A DNA stretch of 64,000 nucleotides, from NCBI GenBank assembly GCA_010015745.1, contig ML978159.1, forward strand, positions 310,001 through 374,000. The letters run 5' to 3'. Below the pieces are notes generated by a model, which was not told the DNA's origin, did no database searches, and saw only the letters and a list, made by a program, of their open reading frames with translations. Each line of letters begins with the position of its first letter. Positions within the stretch are counted from its first letter, which is position 1. The translations under genes and the position numbers were made by a program. This DNA is from Setomelanomma holmii. Lineage: Eukaryota; Ascomycota; Dothideomycetes; Pleosporales; Phaeosphaeriaceae. Positions 46,728 through 58,240 of the stretch are shown piece by piece.

Positions 46728-47819
46728 CTACTTGCCGCCCGTCTTGGAACCAGGCACGTACGGGAATGTCTCGCGATAATGGTTCGCAATATCCCTGCGG
46801 CTCGCCACCCAAACGCCTTCCTTTTTGGAGATGTACTTCATAAAGTTCCTCAAACTCTCAGACCTTCCCGGCTTACCAACAATCCTTGAGTGCAGCGGGA
46901 TTGTCATCATCTTGCCGCCTTCTCTGTACAAGCAATCGAATGTGTCCTTCAGATACTGCTCATACGTGGCTCCTGCTGAGCTCACAAATCCAGGAAGCAT
47001 ATGAAACTTGCCATCGTTGCCTAACGTGGGATTAGTCTTGTGTCGCGCTGGTGAAGAGGCAATGGTCTGCTTACAGTCGTAATTGTACGGCAACATGAGC
47101 AACCCCTCCTTCTCCTCATCCGGGAGATTCTTTTCCCACGGAAGATCTATCCAGTACGGCGAGTCTTCGTTGTACACTTCCGAAGTATACAACATTTTGT
47201 GCCCCATCTCTTTCCACATGATGGGCAGCAAACTAGCAGTATTGGGCGTGCCTCTACCAAAGTATGCCCCAACGGGAAATTCGCCAGTCGCAGCTTCGAG
47301 AGCCTGGCACGTCTTCTTGATGTAGGCCTTGTCGTCGTCCAACGAGTAGTCCCAAATATCGAGCCATCGATATCCATGCGCGCCAATTTCATGTCCATCC
47401 CTTACACACGCTTTGGCAAAAGTTGGGTTTCGTTCCATAGCTACGGCAATGGCCCATAGAGTCATGTTCCAGCCGAACTCCTTCATGAGGCGAAGAATTC
47501 GCCAGGCGCCACAACGACTCCCATACTCATAATCTTGCTCGCCGTTCAAATGCCGCTGCTCTCGACCGCCGCCAGACGGGCCTTTCTCCCATAGGTACGG
47601 CTCACTTGTGCCATCACCGTCCATCGGATTTCTCTCGCCTCCCTCTTCATAGTTGAGAACGAAAGAGACGGCTATGCGGGCACCGTTTGGCCATTGAGCA
47701 TCGTGGCCACATTCACCGAAGCCTGTAGGAACAGTGAGCTGGGCTAAGGAGTTGCATGGCACGAATCACTTACCTTCAAAGTCTCTAGGGAGTTGCAGCG
47801 CCTCTTCGACGTGAACCAT
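46728..47819 (-). CDS. Polysaccharide deacetylase-fold hydrolase, PuuE (allantoinase-like) type
   Basis: NodB-fold enzyme of the branch that includes cofactor-independent allantoinase PuuE; probable C-N hydrolase on a ureide or amide. Exons: 47819-47774, 47722-47075 and 47020-46728, 328 residues. The short first exon (MVHVEEALQLPRDFE) joins to GFGECGHDAQWPNGARIAVS. Signatures include VLNYEEGGERNP, EYGSRCGAWRILRL, GHEIGAHGYRWLDI and GRGTPNT. Intron 2 (47021-47074, 54 bp, TAATC branch) has no stop in frame and is easily missed; removing it restores the NYDCNDGKFHMLPGF motif. The amidase gene lies divergently on the other side of 591 bp. Peptidoglycan-type or other deacetylase activity is an alternative. 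Confidence 0.85.
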
Positions 47820-48410
47820 GATTGGTGATTGTATGTATCTCTTTTCTGACTTGGACCTTCAACTCTCACAGAGAAGTCACCAAGCTCGAGCAGTTCCTCA
47901 AGATTGAAAAAGATTCGGAAAGCCGTTTGGAGTTCATGAGCCCCATCAACTTTCTTATACCATGCCGCGACATGGTTGATTAGCTGATCTAACAGGACCA
48001 TCATTGCCTATCACTGTTCGGATATCGAATGACTCGATTCTAACCTATACGCAATTGCCCATTTTGTCAAGGTGGTGTCAAAGCCATGCTTATCGGCTAA
48101 GGCGGCCGACAGCCCCACCGTCGCCTTATCGTTCCTTCGGACCTCCGAAACCACCCTCCACACACCTTGGTGCTATCATACTGGTCAGTATGTCGGCACA
48201 CTCGCATCGAGGTGTCGGGCGAATAACATTGTCCTGTTAGGAACGATTGTCGCAGCCGACAAGACACGTCTCGGCAACTCGTTTCGGAATTACGTATCTG
48301 GTCAGCATGACTCCTGATGACTGAAGCAGGTACCAGGTCAGAGTGATGCATAATATACATGATTTATCTTGCAGTTCCTGGATGATCAGTCCTATTAGAA
48401 CACACACATC
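47820..48410. other. Divergent promoter of deacetylase and amidase genes
   Basis: 591 bp between the two start codons. It contains the second TCGG-N4-CCGA palindrome (listed separately). No gene is supported inside. Confidence 0.55.
48137..48148. promoter_or_regulatory. Candidate Zn2Cys6 regulator site TCGG-N4-CCGA
   Basis: The bases TCGGACCTCCGA, flanked by T and A to give 7-bp-long symmetric arms interrupted only at the centre, repeat the layout found at 42272-42283. It lies about 260 bp from the amidase ATG and about 320 bp from the deacetylase ATG. The local Zn2Cys6 factor is the obvious candidate ligand. Confidence 0.5.
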
Positions 48411-50066
48411 ATGTCCGTCTTCTCTCTTGATGCTAGCCATGGCAACCCCGTCACGAAAGAGACTGTGGATAAACTATGCTCAAAGCTTGGAGTGACCCTT
48501 GAGGAGAAAGAGAAAGAGGATTATCGACGCTTGCTCGCCGTCTTCCATGATGCCAGTGAGCAGTTGATGGCGATGGACGGTAGGTCTTTATTAGCATAGC
48601 CGAGTACACAATGTCTAGCTGATCAAAACACAGACTATGTTCCGTCAGTAGATGAAGGGCGTTATCCACGAGAAAACATACACTTTCCAGAAAAGTCCGA
48701 GAACTCCCATGGTGCATGGGCATGGAAATGCAGCATTGTCGACAAGCAAGCCAAGGGCGGAAAGCTTCACGGCAAGACCTTTGCGATCAAAGATAATGTC
48801 GCCGTAAAAGGCGTGCCCATGCTTCTAGGAACCAACTTCATCAAAGGCTACGTCCCAGACTGCGACGCGACAGTAGCGACACGGATATTGGAAGCTGGTG
48901 GCCACATTACCGGGAAAGCTGTGTGCGAAAATATGTGCCATTCAGCTACCAGTCACTCCTCAGGTACTGGAATAGTCGAGAGCCCATTCGCGAAAGGCTA
49001 CAGCTCTGGTGGAAGCTCGAGTGGTTCCGGGGTTCTTGTCGCTTTGGGAGAGGTTGATGGAGCCATTGGCGCTGATCAAGGTGGTAGTATTCGAGTACCT
49101 GCTGCAAATTGCGGCATTGTCGGACTGAAGCCTACATTTGGTTTGGTACCTTATACTGGCAGTGGATCGAATGAGCCCACGAACGACCATCTTGGACCAA
49201 TGACAAAGACTGTGCTGGACAATGCCATCTTCCTCGAGGCCATTGCTGGCAACGACAACATCGACGACCGCTCCTTCGCTGCGCCACCACCATCCAAAGT
49301 ACCACTGTACAGCTCAACACGGGACCTGCCAAATGACAAGCCGCTGAGTGACAAAAAGTTTGCAATCATCACGGAATCTCTCTCAACACCAGCAATGGAT
49401 CCTCGAGTCGTCAGAACATTCCGCACAGCAGCCTCCAGATTCGTCGAACTTGGCGCTACGGTAGAAGAAATCTCAATACCGATCCACTCTAAAGGCGCAG
49501 CAATTTGGACGGGCATCTCGAAAGTAGGAGGCTTCCTCGCCAAAACATCTGGCTCATTCGGTCGTAGGGGCCACCAGATGCTCGGTCTGAACGCCTTGCT
49601 ACATCCCATGGACCAAGCGAATTGGGATGAAGCTTATGCGTCCACGAAGAACATCTACCTGAATGGTCTCTACGCTGTAGAGAACTTCCCATTGCTACTT
49701 GCCAAAGCAACAGACTTGTCTCGACAGCTGCGAGACGCGTACGATACAGCGCTTGAGAAGTACGACATTCTTTTGACGCCGACGCTGCCTTATGTGGCTA
49801 CTAGCCACACTGCGCCTGATGCAGCACCGCTAGAGCAAATCGCGAAACAAATCGGCCTTACTTCCAACACTGCGCCATTCAACCAGAGCGGACATCCTGT
49901 CTTGGCCCTTCCGATTGGAATGCTGGAGGTGTTGGAGGGTCCAGGTGTGAAGGACGGTGTCAAGCTGCCTGTCAGCATGCAGGTCATTGGGAAGTGGTGG
50001 GATGAGATGAATGTTTATCAAGCTTCGTATGCTTGGGAGAGGGTGAATGACTGGAAGGCAATGTAG
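48411..50066 (+). CDS. Amidase-signature family hydrolase
   Basis: Ser-cisSer-Lys amidase, probably cytosolic, substrate unknown. Exons: 48411-48579 and 48634-50066 (54-bp intron), 533 residues. The catalytic triad is complete: Lys109 in FAIKDNVAVKG, the cis-Ser near 184 in the Gly/Ser-rich GYSSGGSSSGSG loop, and the nucleophile Ser208 in GADQGGSIRVPAANCG. The oxyanion-region motif GIVGLKPTFGLVPYTG follows. The N-terminal 100 residues are helical and specific to this fungal subgroup (VTLEEKEKEDYRRLL). The gene is divergent from the PuuE-type deacetylase, with a palindromic CGG site between them, so both may act on the same nitrogen compound. Confidence 0.91.
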
Positions 50067-50777
50067 CGGTGTCACACTGTGTGGTCGGCAGCCGATACCA
50101 ACGCCCTTATCTAAGATGCTACGGTGAGGAAGCTTGCATGAAATAGAGAAGGGTATTTGTGTTCTGTCACGAAGCATTTGACCTTGTCAAGGCCGATCAG
50201 GTGGTGCTTTTGGACTGAGATGATTGTTGCGCGCTGCAACCTGGGCGAAGAATTCAAAAACGTGTTAACTTTGTGCACTTCAACTACTCTCCGTCCAAGT
50301 CCTTCTCTGCACATTTGAGGCATTGGAAGGACCAAATGAGGTGGTTGGCACAGCGTTGCGGCTCTGTTGGTGACTAGCCGGGGTCAAGCGCCGATGCCGC
50401 GAGCACAACGCAGGAACCACGAGCAGAGGCGGGGCGCGCATTATACACGCGGGGCATCATCACAAGCCTGCGAACAGCCGTTTGCGATCAGAACACATTG
50501 TAACACCTCGCTGTACTTTGCGTTTGCGTAAGAGGGCTCAAATGACTGATGTAGTTGCCAGCTGCGCCATACATGGTCAGCGTTCCCTTGCGCGTGATTC
50601 CGCGCATTTGACGTGGCCCATGGAAATTTCTGGAGTCACTGCGATCGCGGAGCTACTTTTCAACATCTGCCACCCCACAGGACGCATTACTCCACAACGC
50701 ACATTATAGGTCGATTGACCACCATCTCTTATCGTCTTCTGGTTGTTGCGCGTCCATCCCTGACTTGATCATAAAGC
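50067..50777. other. Intergenic: threonine synthase promoter
   Basis: About 710 bp between two plus-strand genes. It includes a GC-rich patch around 50380-50460 and no supported coding sequence. Confidence 0.45.
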
Positions 50778-52528
50778 ATGTCCTCACATACCGCGTCCCA
50801 GCGCTACCTGAGCACCCGAGGAGGATCCTACGACGTTCGTACTCACGGGCGCGATGCATGGCACGGTGGACCGACACGCTGACATCAGGCAGTTCTCTTT
50901 TGAGGAAGTCGTTCTCAAGGGCCTTGCCTCGGATGGCGGCCTGTTCATCCCAGAAGAGATTCCCGTCCTGCCCGACAACTGGGCATCGAGATGGAAAGAC
51001 CTCTCCTTCGAAGACCTCGCATACGAAATCTTCTCCCTATACATCTCCTCATCTGAGATACCACCTGCAGACCTGAAAGGCATCATTCACCGCAGCTACT
51101 CCACCTTTCGCACAAAAGACGTTACCCCGACCGTTACGCTAGACAAGGAGAAGAACATACATTTGCTAGAGCTGTTTCATGGGCCTACATTCGCGTTCAA
51201 AGATGTTGCTCTGCAATTCTTGGGTAATCTGTTCGAGTACTTCCTTGTACGCAGGAATGAGGGCAAGGCGGGGCGCAACAGAGACCACCTGACAGTCATT
51301 GGCGCAACAAGTGGTGACACGGGTTCAGCGGCCATCTACGGTCTGCGCGGAAAGAAGGATGTGTCTGTGTTCATTATGCACCCCCACGGCAAAGTCAGTC
51401 CCGTGCAAGAAGCGCAAATGACCACGGTCATGGACGCAAATGTGCACAACTTGGCCGTGGACGGCACATTTGATGATTGCCAGGTATGCAAACACACTCG
51501 CAGGTGTAGATGCTCCACCTAACCTGACACAGGACTTCGTCAAAGCTCTCTTCGCCGACCCAGAAATCAACAAGACCCACCGTCTCGCCGCAGTCAACTC
51601 CATCAATTGGGCCCGCATCCTCGCGCAGATCACCTACTTCTTCTACTCATATTTCAACCTCATCAAATCTCCCTCATTTCTTCCAGCATCCACCGCCCGC
51701 TTTGTTGTGCCGACGGGCAATTTCGGCGATATCCTTGCTGGCTTTTTCGCAAAGCGCATGGGGCTTCCGGCCGAGAAGTTGGTCATCGCGACGAACGAGA
51801 ATGATATCCTACATCGCTTCTGGGAATCAGGAAAGTATGAGAAGAAGCCCGTGCACGGCAAACAAGCAGAGGGTGGACTTGTGGAGGATGGCGTCAAAGC
51901 ACATGAGAGTGGTGTGAAAGAAACACTGAGCCCAGCTATGGACATTCTGGTCTCGTCGAACTTCGAGCGATTGCTGTGGTTCCTGTCATACGACGTATAC
52001 AGCACAAACTCGGACGCAGTCATACAACGACGAAGTCAAGCAGGCGATCACGTAAGAGGGTGGCTCAACGATCTCAAGTCCAAGGGCGGCTTCGCTGTTG
52101 ACCAGCAGGTGCTGAAGGCGGCACAAGCAGACTTCGCATCATATCGAGTCAGCGACCAAGAAACGCTTGATACCATCAAGTACGTTTTCGGCGCTCCGGC
52201 ATCGAAGGACTACGTCCTGGACCCTCACTCGGCCATTGGCTTTGCAGCAGCTCTGCGCTCAGCAGAGGTTTCGAAACCACCTTCCACACATCATATTGCG
52301 CTCGCCACAGCGCATCCGGCCAAGTTTGCCAATGCCGTTGAGCTTGCGCTGCCAGAGCAAAAAGAACACTTCCAGGAGAAGGTACTGCCTGTTGAGTTCA
52401 AGGGTCTGGAGGATAAGCCGCGGAGAGTCAGCCACGTCAAGAAATCAGACGGGTGGCAAGGTGTGCGGAAGGTTGTTATTGCTGAAGTAGAAGCAGAAAT
52501 GCAAGCTGCTGAAAAGGCAGGGCAGTAG
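50778..52528 (+). CDS. THR4: Threonine synthase
   Basis: PLP enzyme that converts O-phosphohomoserine to threonine. Exons: 50778-50834, 50893-51483 and 51533-52528 (introns 58 and 49 bp), 547 residues, slightly longer than yeast Thr4. Exon 1 gives MSSHTASQRYLSTRGGSYD, the conserved N-terminus, joined to FSFEEVVLKGLASDGGLFIP. PLP-binding Lys122 lies in HGPTFAFKDVALQFLGN, and the phosphate loop is ATSGDTGSAAIYGLRGKK. FVVPTGNFGDILAGFFAKRMG and ATNENDILHRFW are also typical. The acceptor of intron 1 is GGCAG at 50892; the nearer CAG gives a wrong frame. A later in-frame ATG at 50854 falls in the intron and is not used. Confidence 0.95.
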
Positions 52529-54498
52529 ACGTGGCATAGTCATTTGATTCAGTTCCGAAATTTAGACGAAAAGGCTAAAAGGACTCATAGACTTTGCTTA
52601 TCTGCCAACTTCACTTCGCTGACACGGACTACCCATCCTCATCAGGTGCCAAATCTTCATCCTGACAGTCTATCAGTCCTCGTACCCGACCGAACATGAT
52701 GAAAGGTTTTCAATCTCTTGCCAGCTTCGTAGCTCTCCCGTATCATCATCGCCATCGCCATCACCATCACTCTCTTGAACGCCCTCTCTGCAAATTATGA
52801 TAGCTCACTCGACATCGAATCACACGGGCGATGCCGCATATGAGAAGGGCAACAGCCAGTCTGACGAATTACACCTCTCATGCTGCCGCAAGGAGCAACC
52901 ACGGCTAACTGGGGAAGCAGGGACGTGTTTGCCCTCAATGCGCTTTGCACTTTTCATTTGAGATTCACAACATGCCCTGAGGACAGATAGAGTGCACCCA
53001 ACTCGAGATGGATGCCGTCGTGCGATACATTACCACTAATACAACGGTGGACACGCTAGCTGCAACCCAGAGTTTGGTATATGTAACATTAACCTTAAAA
53101 GCGCAGTAAGATGTCAGGTCTCATGGGCAACGCCATCTGAATATTTACCATAATTTAGAATAGAGTTAAGCACATCTGATCTCTTTACAAGTTCTGGGTC
53201 CTGAATCAGAAGTGTAATATACTTCAACGACAGCAAGGCTGCATCATCGCCGTCAAGCAACAAGAATGGCTGCCATCGCCGGCGCGGAAGAAATTGCTAG
53301 ATGCTGCAATGAATCGTCACCGACTACGAGGAGTGCGGTCTCGCAGCTGGCTCTTCCATGACGATTTGATATCCGAGTTTGTGAGTCGCCCACGATGGCA
53401 GGGCTACTGTATCCGTCTCCTGCTTCTAAGGCATCAAGTATAACTTCAAATCAACCTTTTTTCCTGATCATCCCCAGCATGATTTGTCTTCTGATAAATG
53501 GAGCATGCAAAATGCTTCGAGGTCACACAGCTAGAACTTTTCTGCTGAAGTCGGTTTTGCCTCCGTTGATCGTCGCTATCATGGCGGTACAGTGTCTATC
53601 CTCGTCTGCGGTTCGAGGCATCTGAACATTGGCTGATGGCTGGTGCTCCTTCCCTTTCTCAGTACACTCCGTTAACTCCATCGGCTTTACTGAGCCCTGA
53701 AGGTATACAGTAGACTAGTACTGAGATTAGTAGACGCCACGCCGTCGATGGGAAGCATGTTAGGGAGCGCAGAAAACATATTAGCATGGTTGCGTAACAT
53801 CGACGGTGTTTTCAACAAGTACCTAGTCTACAAATTATGACATTCCGCTAATCAGGTAACAGCCCTTGGCCTTCCTGAACTTTGCGGCGGCCTGTTGGGA
53901 CGAGCAACCTGGAAGGTCAGTAAGTGAAGTCGTGAACAACCTCGCCGTATCTTGGGACTTCAAACTGGGATGCGTGACAGGCGCTGAGGATAGACGGGCT
54001 ATGATGACACGAATAAGTCCACCCGAGAAAGTTTCGGGAAGAGAAATGAGGAGTTGAATCGATGTATATATCAGCCCACTGGGACTTGTCTCAACGTAAT
54101 CACGAGAAGGGGATAGTCCCAACATGGATATTCTTTCAAATCCACTCTGTGAACGGCCCTCCTAACATGTGTTCGCACCTTCCTCGAGTCAAGCAACTGC
54201 ATTTCTAGAAGCCACCATCCTGAGTATCCTCAGCATGGACCTCATGCCCGATCGAATGTCTACAAGGACTCTCGAGGTGAGACAGGCTCAATTTAGTCTG
54301 AAAAGTGCGTAAAGTACACAGAATTCCTGACTCGGCGATGGAGGTAAAAGTCTTGAGGACGCGCTCAACAGGTCATTTGGTCTCGATGAAGGTAGCAGTC
54401 GAATACGACAAATTCGGCGCGTAACTCCGATACTCATTTGTCGCGATTATACATGTTCGTGTGGGTATGTATATGCCTTACGCGTCAATGAACCCTGT

Positions 54499-55173
54499 TC
54501 AAGACAAGCAACCACGATCCTCAGCAAGTAATGCCTTGGGGATCTCAGTAGATTTCCCGATCAACAACTGATGTTCGCAAAAGACATCGAAGATAGGCAG
54601 ACTGTGGTTTGCTTGGAATGAGGTACGCATATCTCGGATACCTAATGGACCGCACGAGTCGTAGAACGGGTAAATCGTCTCCATAGAAATGAGCAGACGA
54701 GGTGGGTCATACTTGAATTTGACCAGGCACTGCTCGGTACCGTACACGTGCGGTCGTGTTGAATCATCGTCGCAAATCTATCCTCCACAAAGTCATGTAT
54801 GGTCTCAAAGACTTTTGTGCCTGGCAATTTGCATTACTAAAGTGCTCTGAGGATAGCCAAGCTTCTGCAAAGCATGAAAAACATAATTGAGCCTCTCTGC
54901 AACGCTAGTGAGCGCGCACAGAGTGTAACATGACTCGGTCCCCAAGTCATAGGCGATATTTGTGTTGTGCAAGAGTGTCGTGCAGGCAAACGCGCAGCAG
55001 AGCAACCTTGGAAGCATCGCGACGCCGCAGCCTCGGCACCGGCTGATTTTCGGCGACCGATTGGCGCACGGTCGTGCACGGTCGCGCACAGAACTGCAAA
55101 TTTTGCGGCTGGTCAGCGCGGGCGCTAGCGGCTTGGCGAAAACTTTCGCATACTTAAGCAGGACCTCCGACAA
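54499..55173 (-). pseudogene. Possible coding relic split over three frames
   Basis: Three consecutive stretches on the minus strand look protein-like but lie in different frames: AERLNYVFHALQKLGYPQS, then KVFETIHDFVEDRFATMI, then CLVKFKYDPPRLLISMETI followed by FDVFCEHQLLIGKSTEIP. Shifts would be near 54835 and 54755. I recognise no family, and chance open frames are not excluded. Confidence 0.2.
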
Positions 55174-55611
55174 CCTTTGAACACTATCGACGATACTTCT
55201 AAGAATCGTGAGTGCTCGGTTTCACCCATCTCAAACGCGTCTCGCTAACTTTACGACCAGATTTCTATAGATAATCGTCCTCTTCTGAGCTTCTCACAAA
55301 AGCCATAGAATCTCCATCCTGGTTGATGACTTTCAGCCTCGATGCCCCGGAGTGAGGCCTTATTACGCTTGCTTCGGCGAGCGTGGCGATGATCTTCAGC
55401 CAACTGGTTTCGTACTTCGGTCGAGCTGGACGGCAGGGTGTTGATGGCAATCTGACAGGCTTTTCTTTTTCATTGACGCTTCTGGCTTGCCGGTCGCTCG
55501 AGGAAGAAGTTCTCGATTTGATTCGTGACCGGAATATGTAAATTGGCAACTGCGCAAATTTTCAGAGGCACCCTCGGGCCTTCGACCTCGACAACCACGA
55601 CGCGCAACATG

Positions 55612-55629
55612 GAAAGAAAGAAAGAAAGA
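55612..55629 (+). repeat. GAAA microsatellite
   Basis: Four and a half copies of GAAA in tandem, just downstream of the LYC1-type gene stop. It is a short simple repeat with no evident function. Confidence 0.8.
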
Positions 55630-55674
55630 TTAGACGGCACATAACGATATCATCTGGCTACCTACGCATCGAGC

Positions 55675-56915
55675 TCAGCACCAACCATATTTCTCATTCG
55701 CGATCCAGTCAATCTTGTCCGCCATCGGTCCATCGTGCTCAGGAAACCACTGCAGACTCGCGATGCTCTCTGCGTCCCGATCGATCACCTTCGCTTTTGG
55801 ATCCAATTTCTGTGCAGCGCGTACGGTGACCGACGACGGGTTCCAGACCTGAACTTGCTCCATCTCCCACTGCTGCGCCTCGCGCTGAGCCAATGACAGC
55901 AGCGCCGCGATAGCAGCGTCGTGGCTATAATCCACCGCGTTACTGTTTGGATGGCTCGAGGCAGTGTCTTCCCATCCGCCGTCTTCGATCACGAGCCGAA
56001 GAATGTGGAAGGTGTTGTCCTTCCTCTCAGCAGACCACATCCGAGTCCAGGCGCACCACACGCGCTTGCCCTTTTCCGACCCAACTATCGCGCCCTTGAC
56101 CTTCGGTGCCTTATCACGAAGCTCCATGCCCACAAACTCCTCTCGTGCGTGGTGCCACCGAATAGTCTCGATGTTTGGCAGGAGAGCAACCGCCGCCTTG
56201 CTACCCTTTGGTCGCCTTTCTAGCACTTGCCTGACGGAGGCCACATCAAGCTCGCAAAGCTCCGCAAGATCTTCAGCATACAATGGACGAGCTGCGGGAA
56301 GACCTTCGGCCACTCTTGGGATACCTGGAATGGCGATGTGCGATGAGTTGAAGGGCTCCCAGCCAAAGGTGTTGTAGAATTTCTATTGATGTCAGTGATT
56401 ACAAGCATGCATAGTCCACGATCACCAACCTTTCCAATATCCGAGAACAGCACCGAGAACAAACATTCCGCATCTTGGCCGGTCTGGTACGTTCTCAGCA
56501 CTTTACCCAACTCTCGCATCATCCGCTGCGCATATCCTCTTCCTCGAAGATGTGATGCGCAGAACACACTTCCAATTCCATGGCATATGGTCTCTTGCAC
56601 TTTGCCATCATGCCACACGAGGGCCTTCTTTCGGTAGGTCTCACAACTCGCGAGAGGTAATCGGGTACCCGATGATGGATCCAGTGGGTTGCCTTTGAGG
56701 CTTGTGTCGACAAGAATCCAGTAGGAGATGCCGCCGTTCTGTGTGAGTGTTTGCTTCGACAATACGTCCTCGCGGCGAAGGTAGACTGGTATCGACAGGG
56801 CTCCCTGCCATTCTGCGCCGTTCAGCTTGAATTGAATGAGCTTCTCTTTTTCGGTGGGATGTACGAGTTGCAGTGTAGGAGAATCACCTCGCGGGAGGTC
56901 GACGATTGGACCCAT
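55675..56915 (-). CDS. LYC1: LYC1-type lysine N6-acetyltransferase (GNAT)
   Basis: Fungal lysine acetyltransferase that can open the lysine degradation route via N6-acetyllysine. Exons: 56915-56430 and 56382-55675 (47-bp intron, GTTGGT donor), 397 residues. The N-terminal part reads TEKEKLIQFKLNGAEWQGAL and PVYLRREDVLSKQTLTQNGG, a hallmark of this family. The GNAT acetyl-CoA loop is HLRGRGYAQRMMRELGK, then LFSDIGK-KFYNTFGWEPF across the splice. The C-terminal part (PLYAEDLAELCELDV; MADKIDWIANEKYGWC) is the LYC1-specific domain. A Met 19 codons upstream (56972) is in frame and cannot be excluded as the start. Confidence 0.87.
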
Positions 56916-58240
56916 GTTTGCGTGCTTGTGTAATGTTGTGTGATATACGACGTTCTTAAGTTTGGATGTCACTGCCGAGCTAACTTTGTACTTGTCTTAC
57001 TAGGGCGCGAGGGTGCGTCCGCAATCTTCGATCCTAGAAGTCGGAAGGCACAGTAGAGCCTCAAATACAGGATGTCGTTGAGCTTTGATAATACAAAGTG
57101 GTCAATTGGTCCTGATGCCAGATGTAAGGGAAAGATAAAGCCGATGAAGGATAGCCCTTTGTCCTGTCTTTTTAACCCACGTTCCGCGATTGGCAACCCC
57201 AGATTTCCCTGTTCTCCACGCCTTCTTATGCCTGCTTGTCATGCTCCACACACTGTTCGCATCTCATTCCTCCTGCTCTGCCCGATGGGTGCCGCGTCAA
57301 AGCGAGGTAATGTCATTGCTTACGAGGGTCATGTGCGGCTGTCAGGCTTTGAAGCACTATTACATAAAGAATCTATCTCCCTGTTGTAGCTCACGCCAAA
57401 TCTGGCCATTGGAGAGATTCGCAGCGATCGTGACGCAAAGATGGCTTCCTCTGCCAACCCTTTGCAGTTCTGAGGTGCTGCAGCAGCGCCGCACACTCGT
57501 GACAATGTGGCTAGCGGCGGTTGGGCTGGCTAACCGCAGTTCTCGGCGCGATCGACCGGGCGAGACGCGCGACTCCGCCCAGGGAAAACGTGGATTGCTA
57601 CGCCGCGAGCTTGCGCTGTGGTGTTCTCCATGGATGATTAGAGCTGCTGTGGTACAAGGCTCTCTTCTCTCAGCCTTGCTGCCTAACGCGCTTGCCCTTT
57701 CCGTTGGCGTGAAGCTTCACACCGCGACAGCTCGCTGCTTGACCTCACTCGACCCGCATCCGCTGGAACACTACCAATACTTCGACCGCTACCTTTTCTT
57801 TTGCATTTCCTTACGCTCACTCTCATTTGGTCTGCCTGCGGCGTCCCCCTCATTGCCGCGCGATTGCCCCTCAGGCCCGTGGACTGACCAACAAGGCTGT
57901 GAAATGCGCTGGTCGCATAAGTACATTTGCCCTTCTTTGCCCTGCGCTTGATTGTTCTCTTACTTTTCTGTCCACGCCCAGTTACAGGCAGTATTAATGT
58001 CTATATTGCGGCTCTCTGCACTGTCTGGTCCGCCTTGCTCGAGGTCATCGCGCAATCACGACGCGGCAGCCGCTGTGACAGCTACAACTCGCTGCCGCAC
58101 ACGCATACATCTTGCCCTTCCACCGCGATTTCTACTGGAGCGAGCGACTTCTAGCTCTTCGCACTCATTCAAAAACTCAACAAAGCAAGCAGTGCTCTTC
58201 TTATCACCCTTCATCTCATTCTTGACATACAGCCTTCCAC
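56916..58240. other. Divergent intergenic region
   Basis: 1.3 kb between the LYC1-type gene and the RBR ligase gene. A 253-codon open frame on the plus strand (57190-57951) is Cys/Arg/Ser/Leu-rich with no domain, and I do not call it a gene. The rest is promoter sequence with pyrimidine-rich tracts toward 58240. Confidence 0.45.

Larger units (their letters stand above)
52529..55674. other. Gene-poor, AT-richer region
   Basis: About 3.1 kb with no intact gene. It includes a CAT/CAC-rich simple stretch near 52740-52770, AT-rich sequence around 53060-53260, a possible coding relic at 54499-55173 and a GAAA microsatellite near 55612. No transposase, reverse transcriptase or long terminal repeat was recognised by eye. 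Confidence 0.5.

Noticed and set aside
57190..57951. A 253-codon plus-strand frame between the LYC1-type and RBR genes
   Set aside because: Composition is rich in Cys, Arg, Ser and Leu with no domain, no supporting splice structure, and it overlaps the expected promoters.
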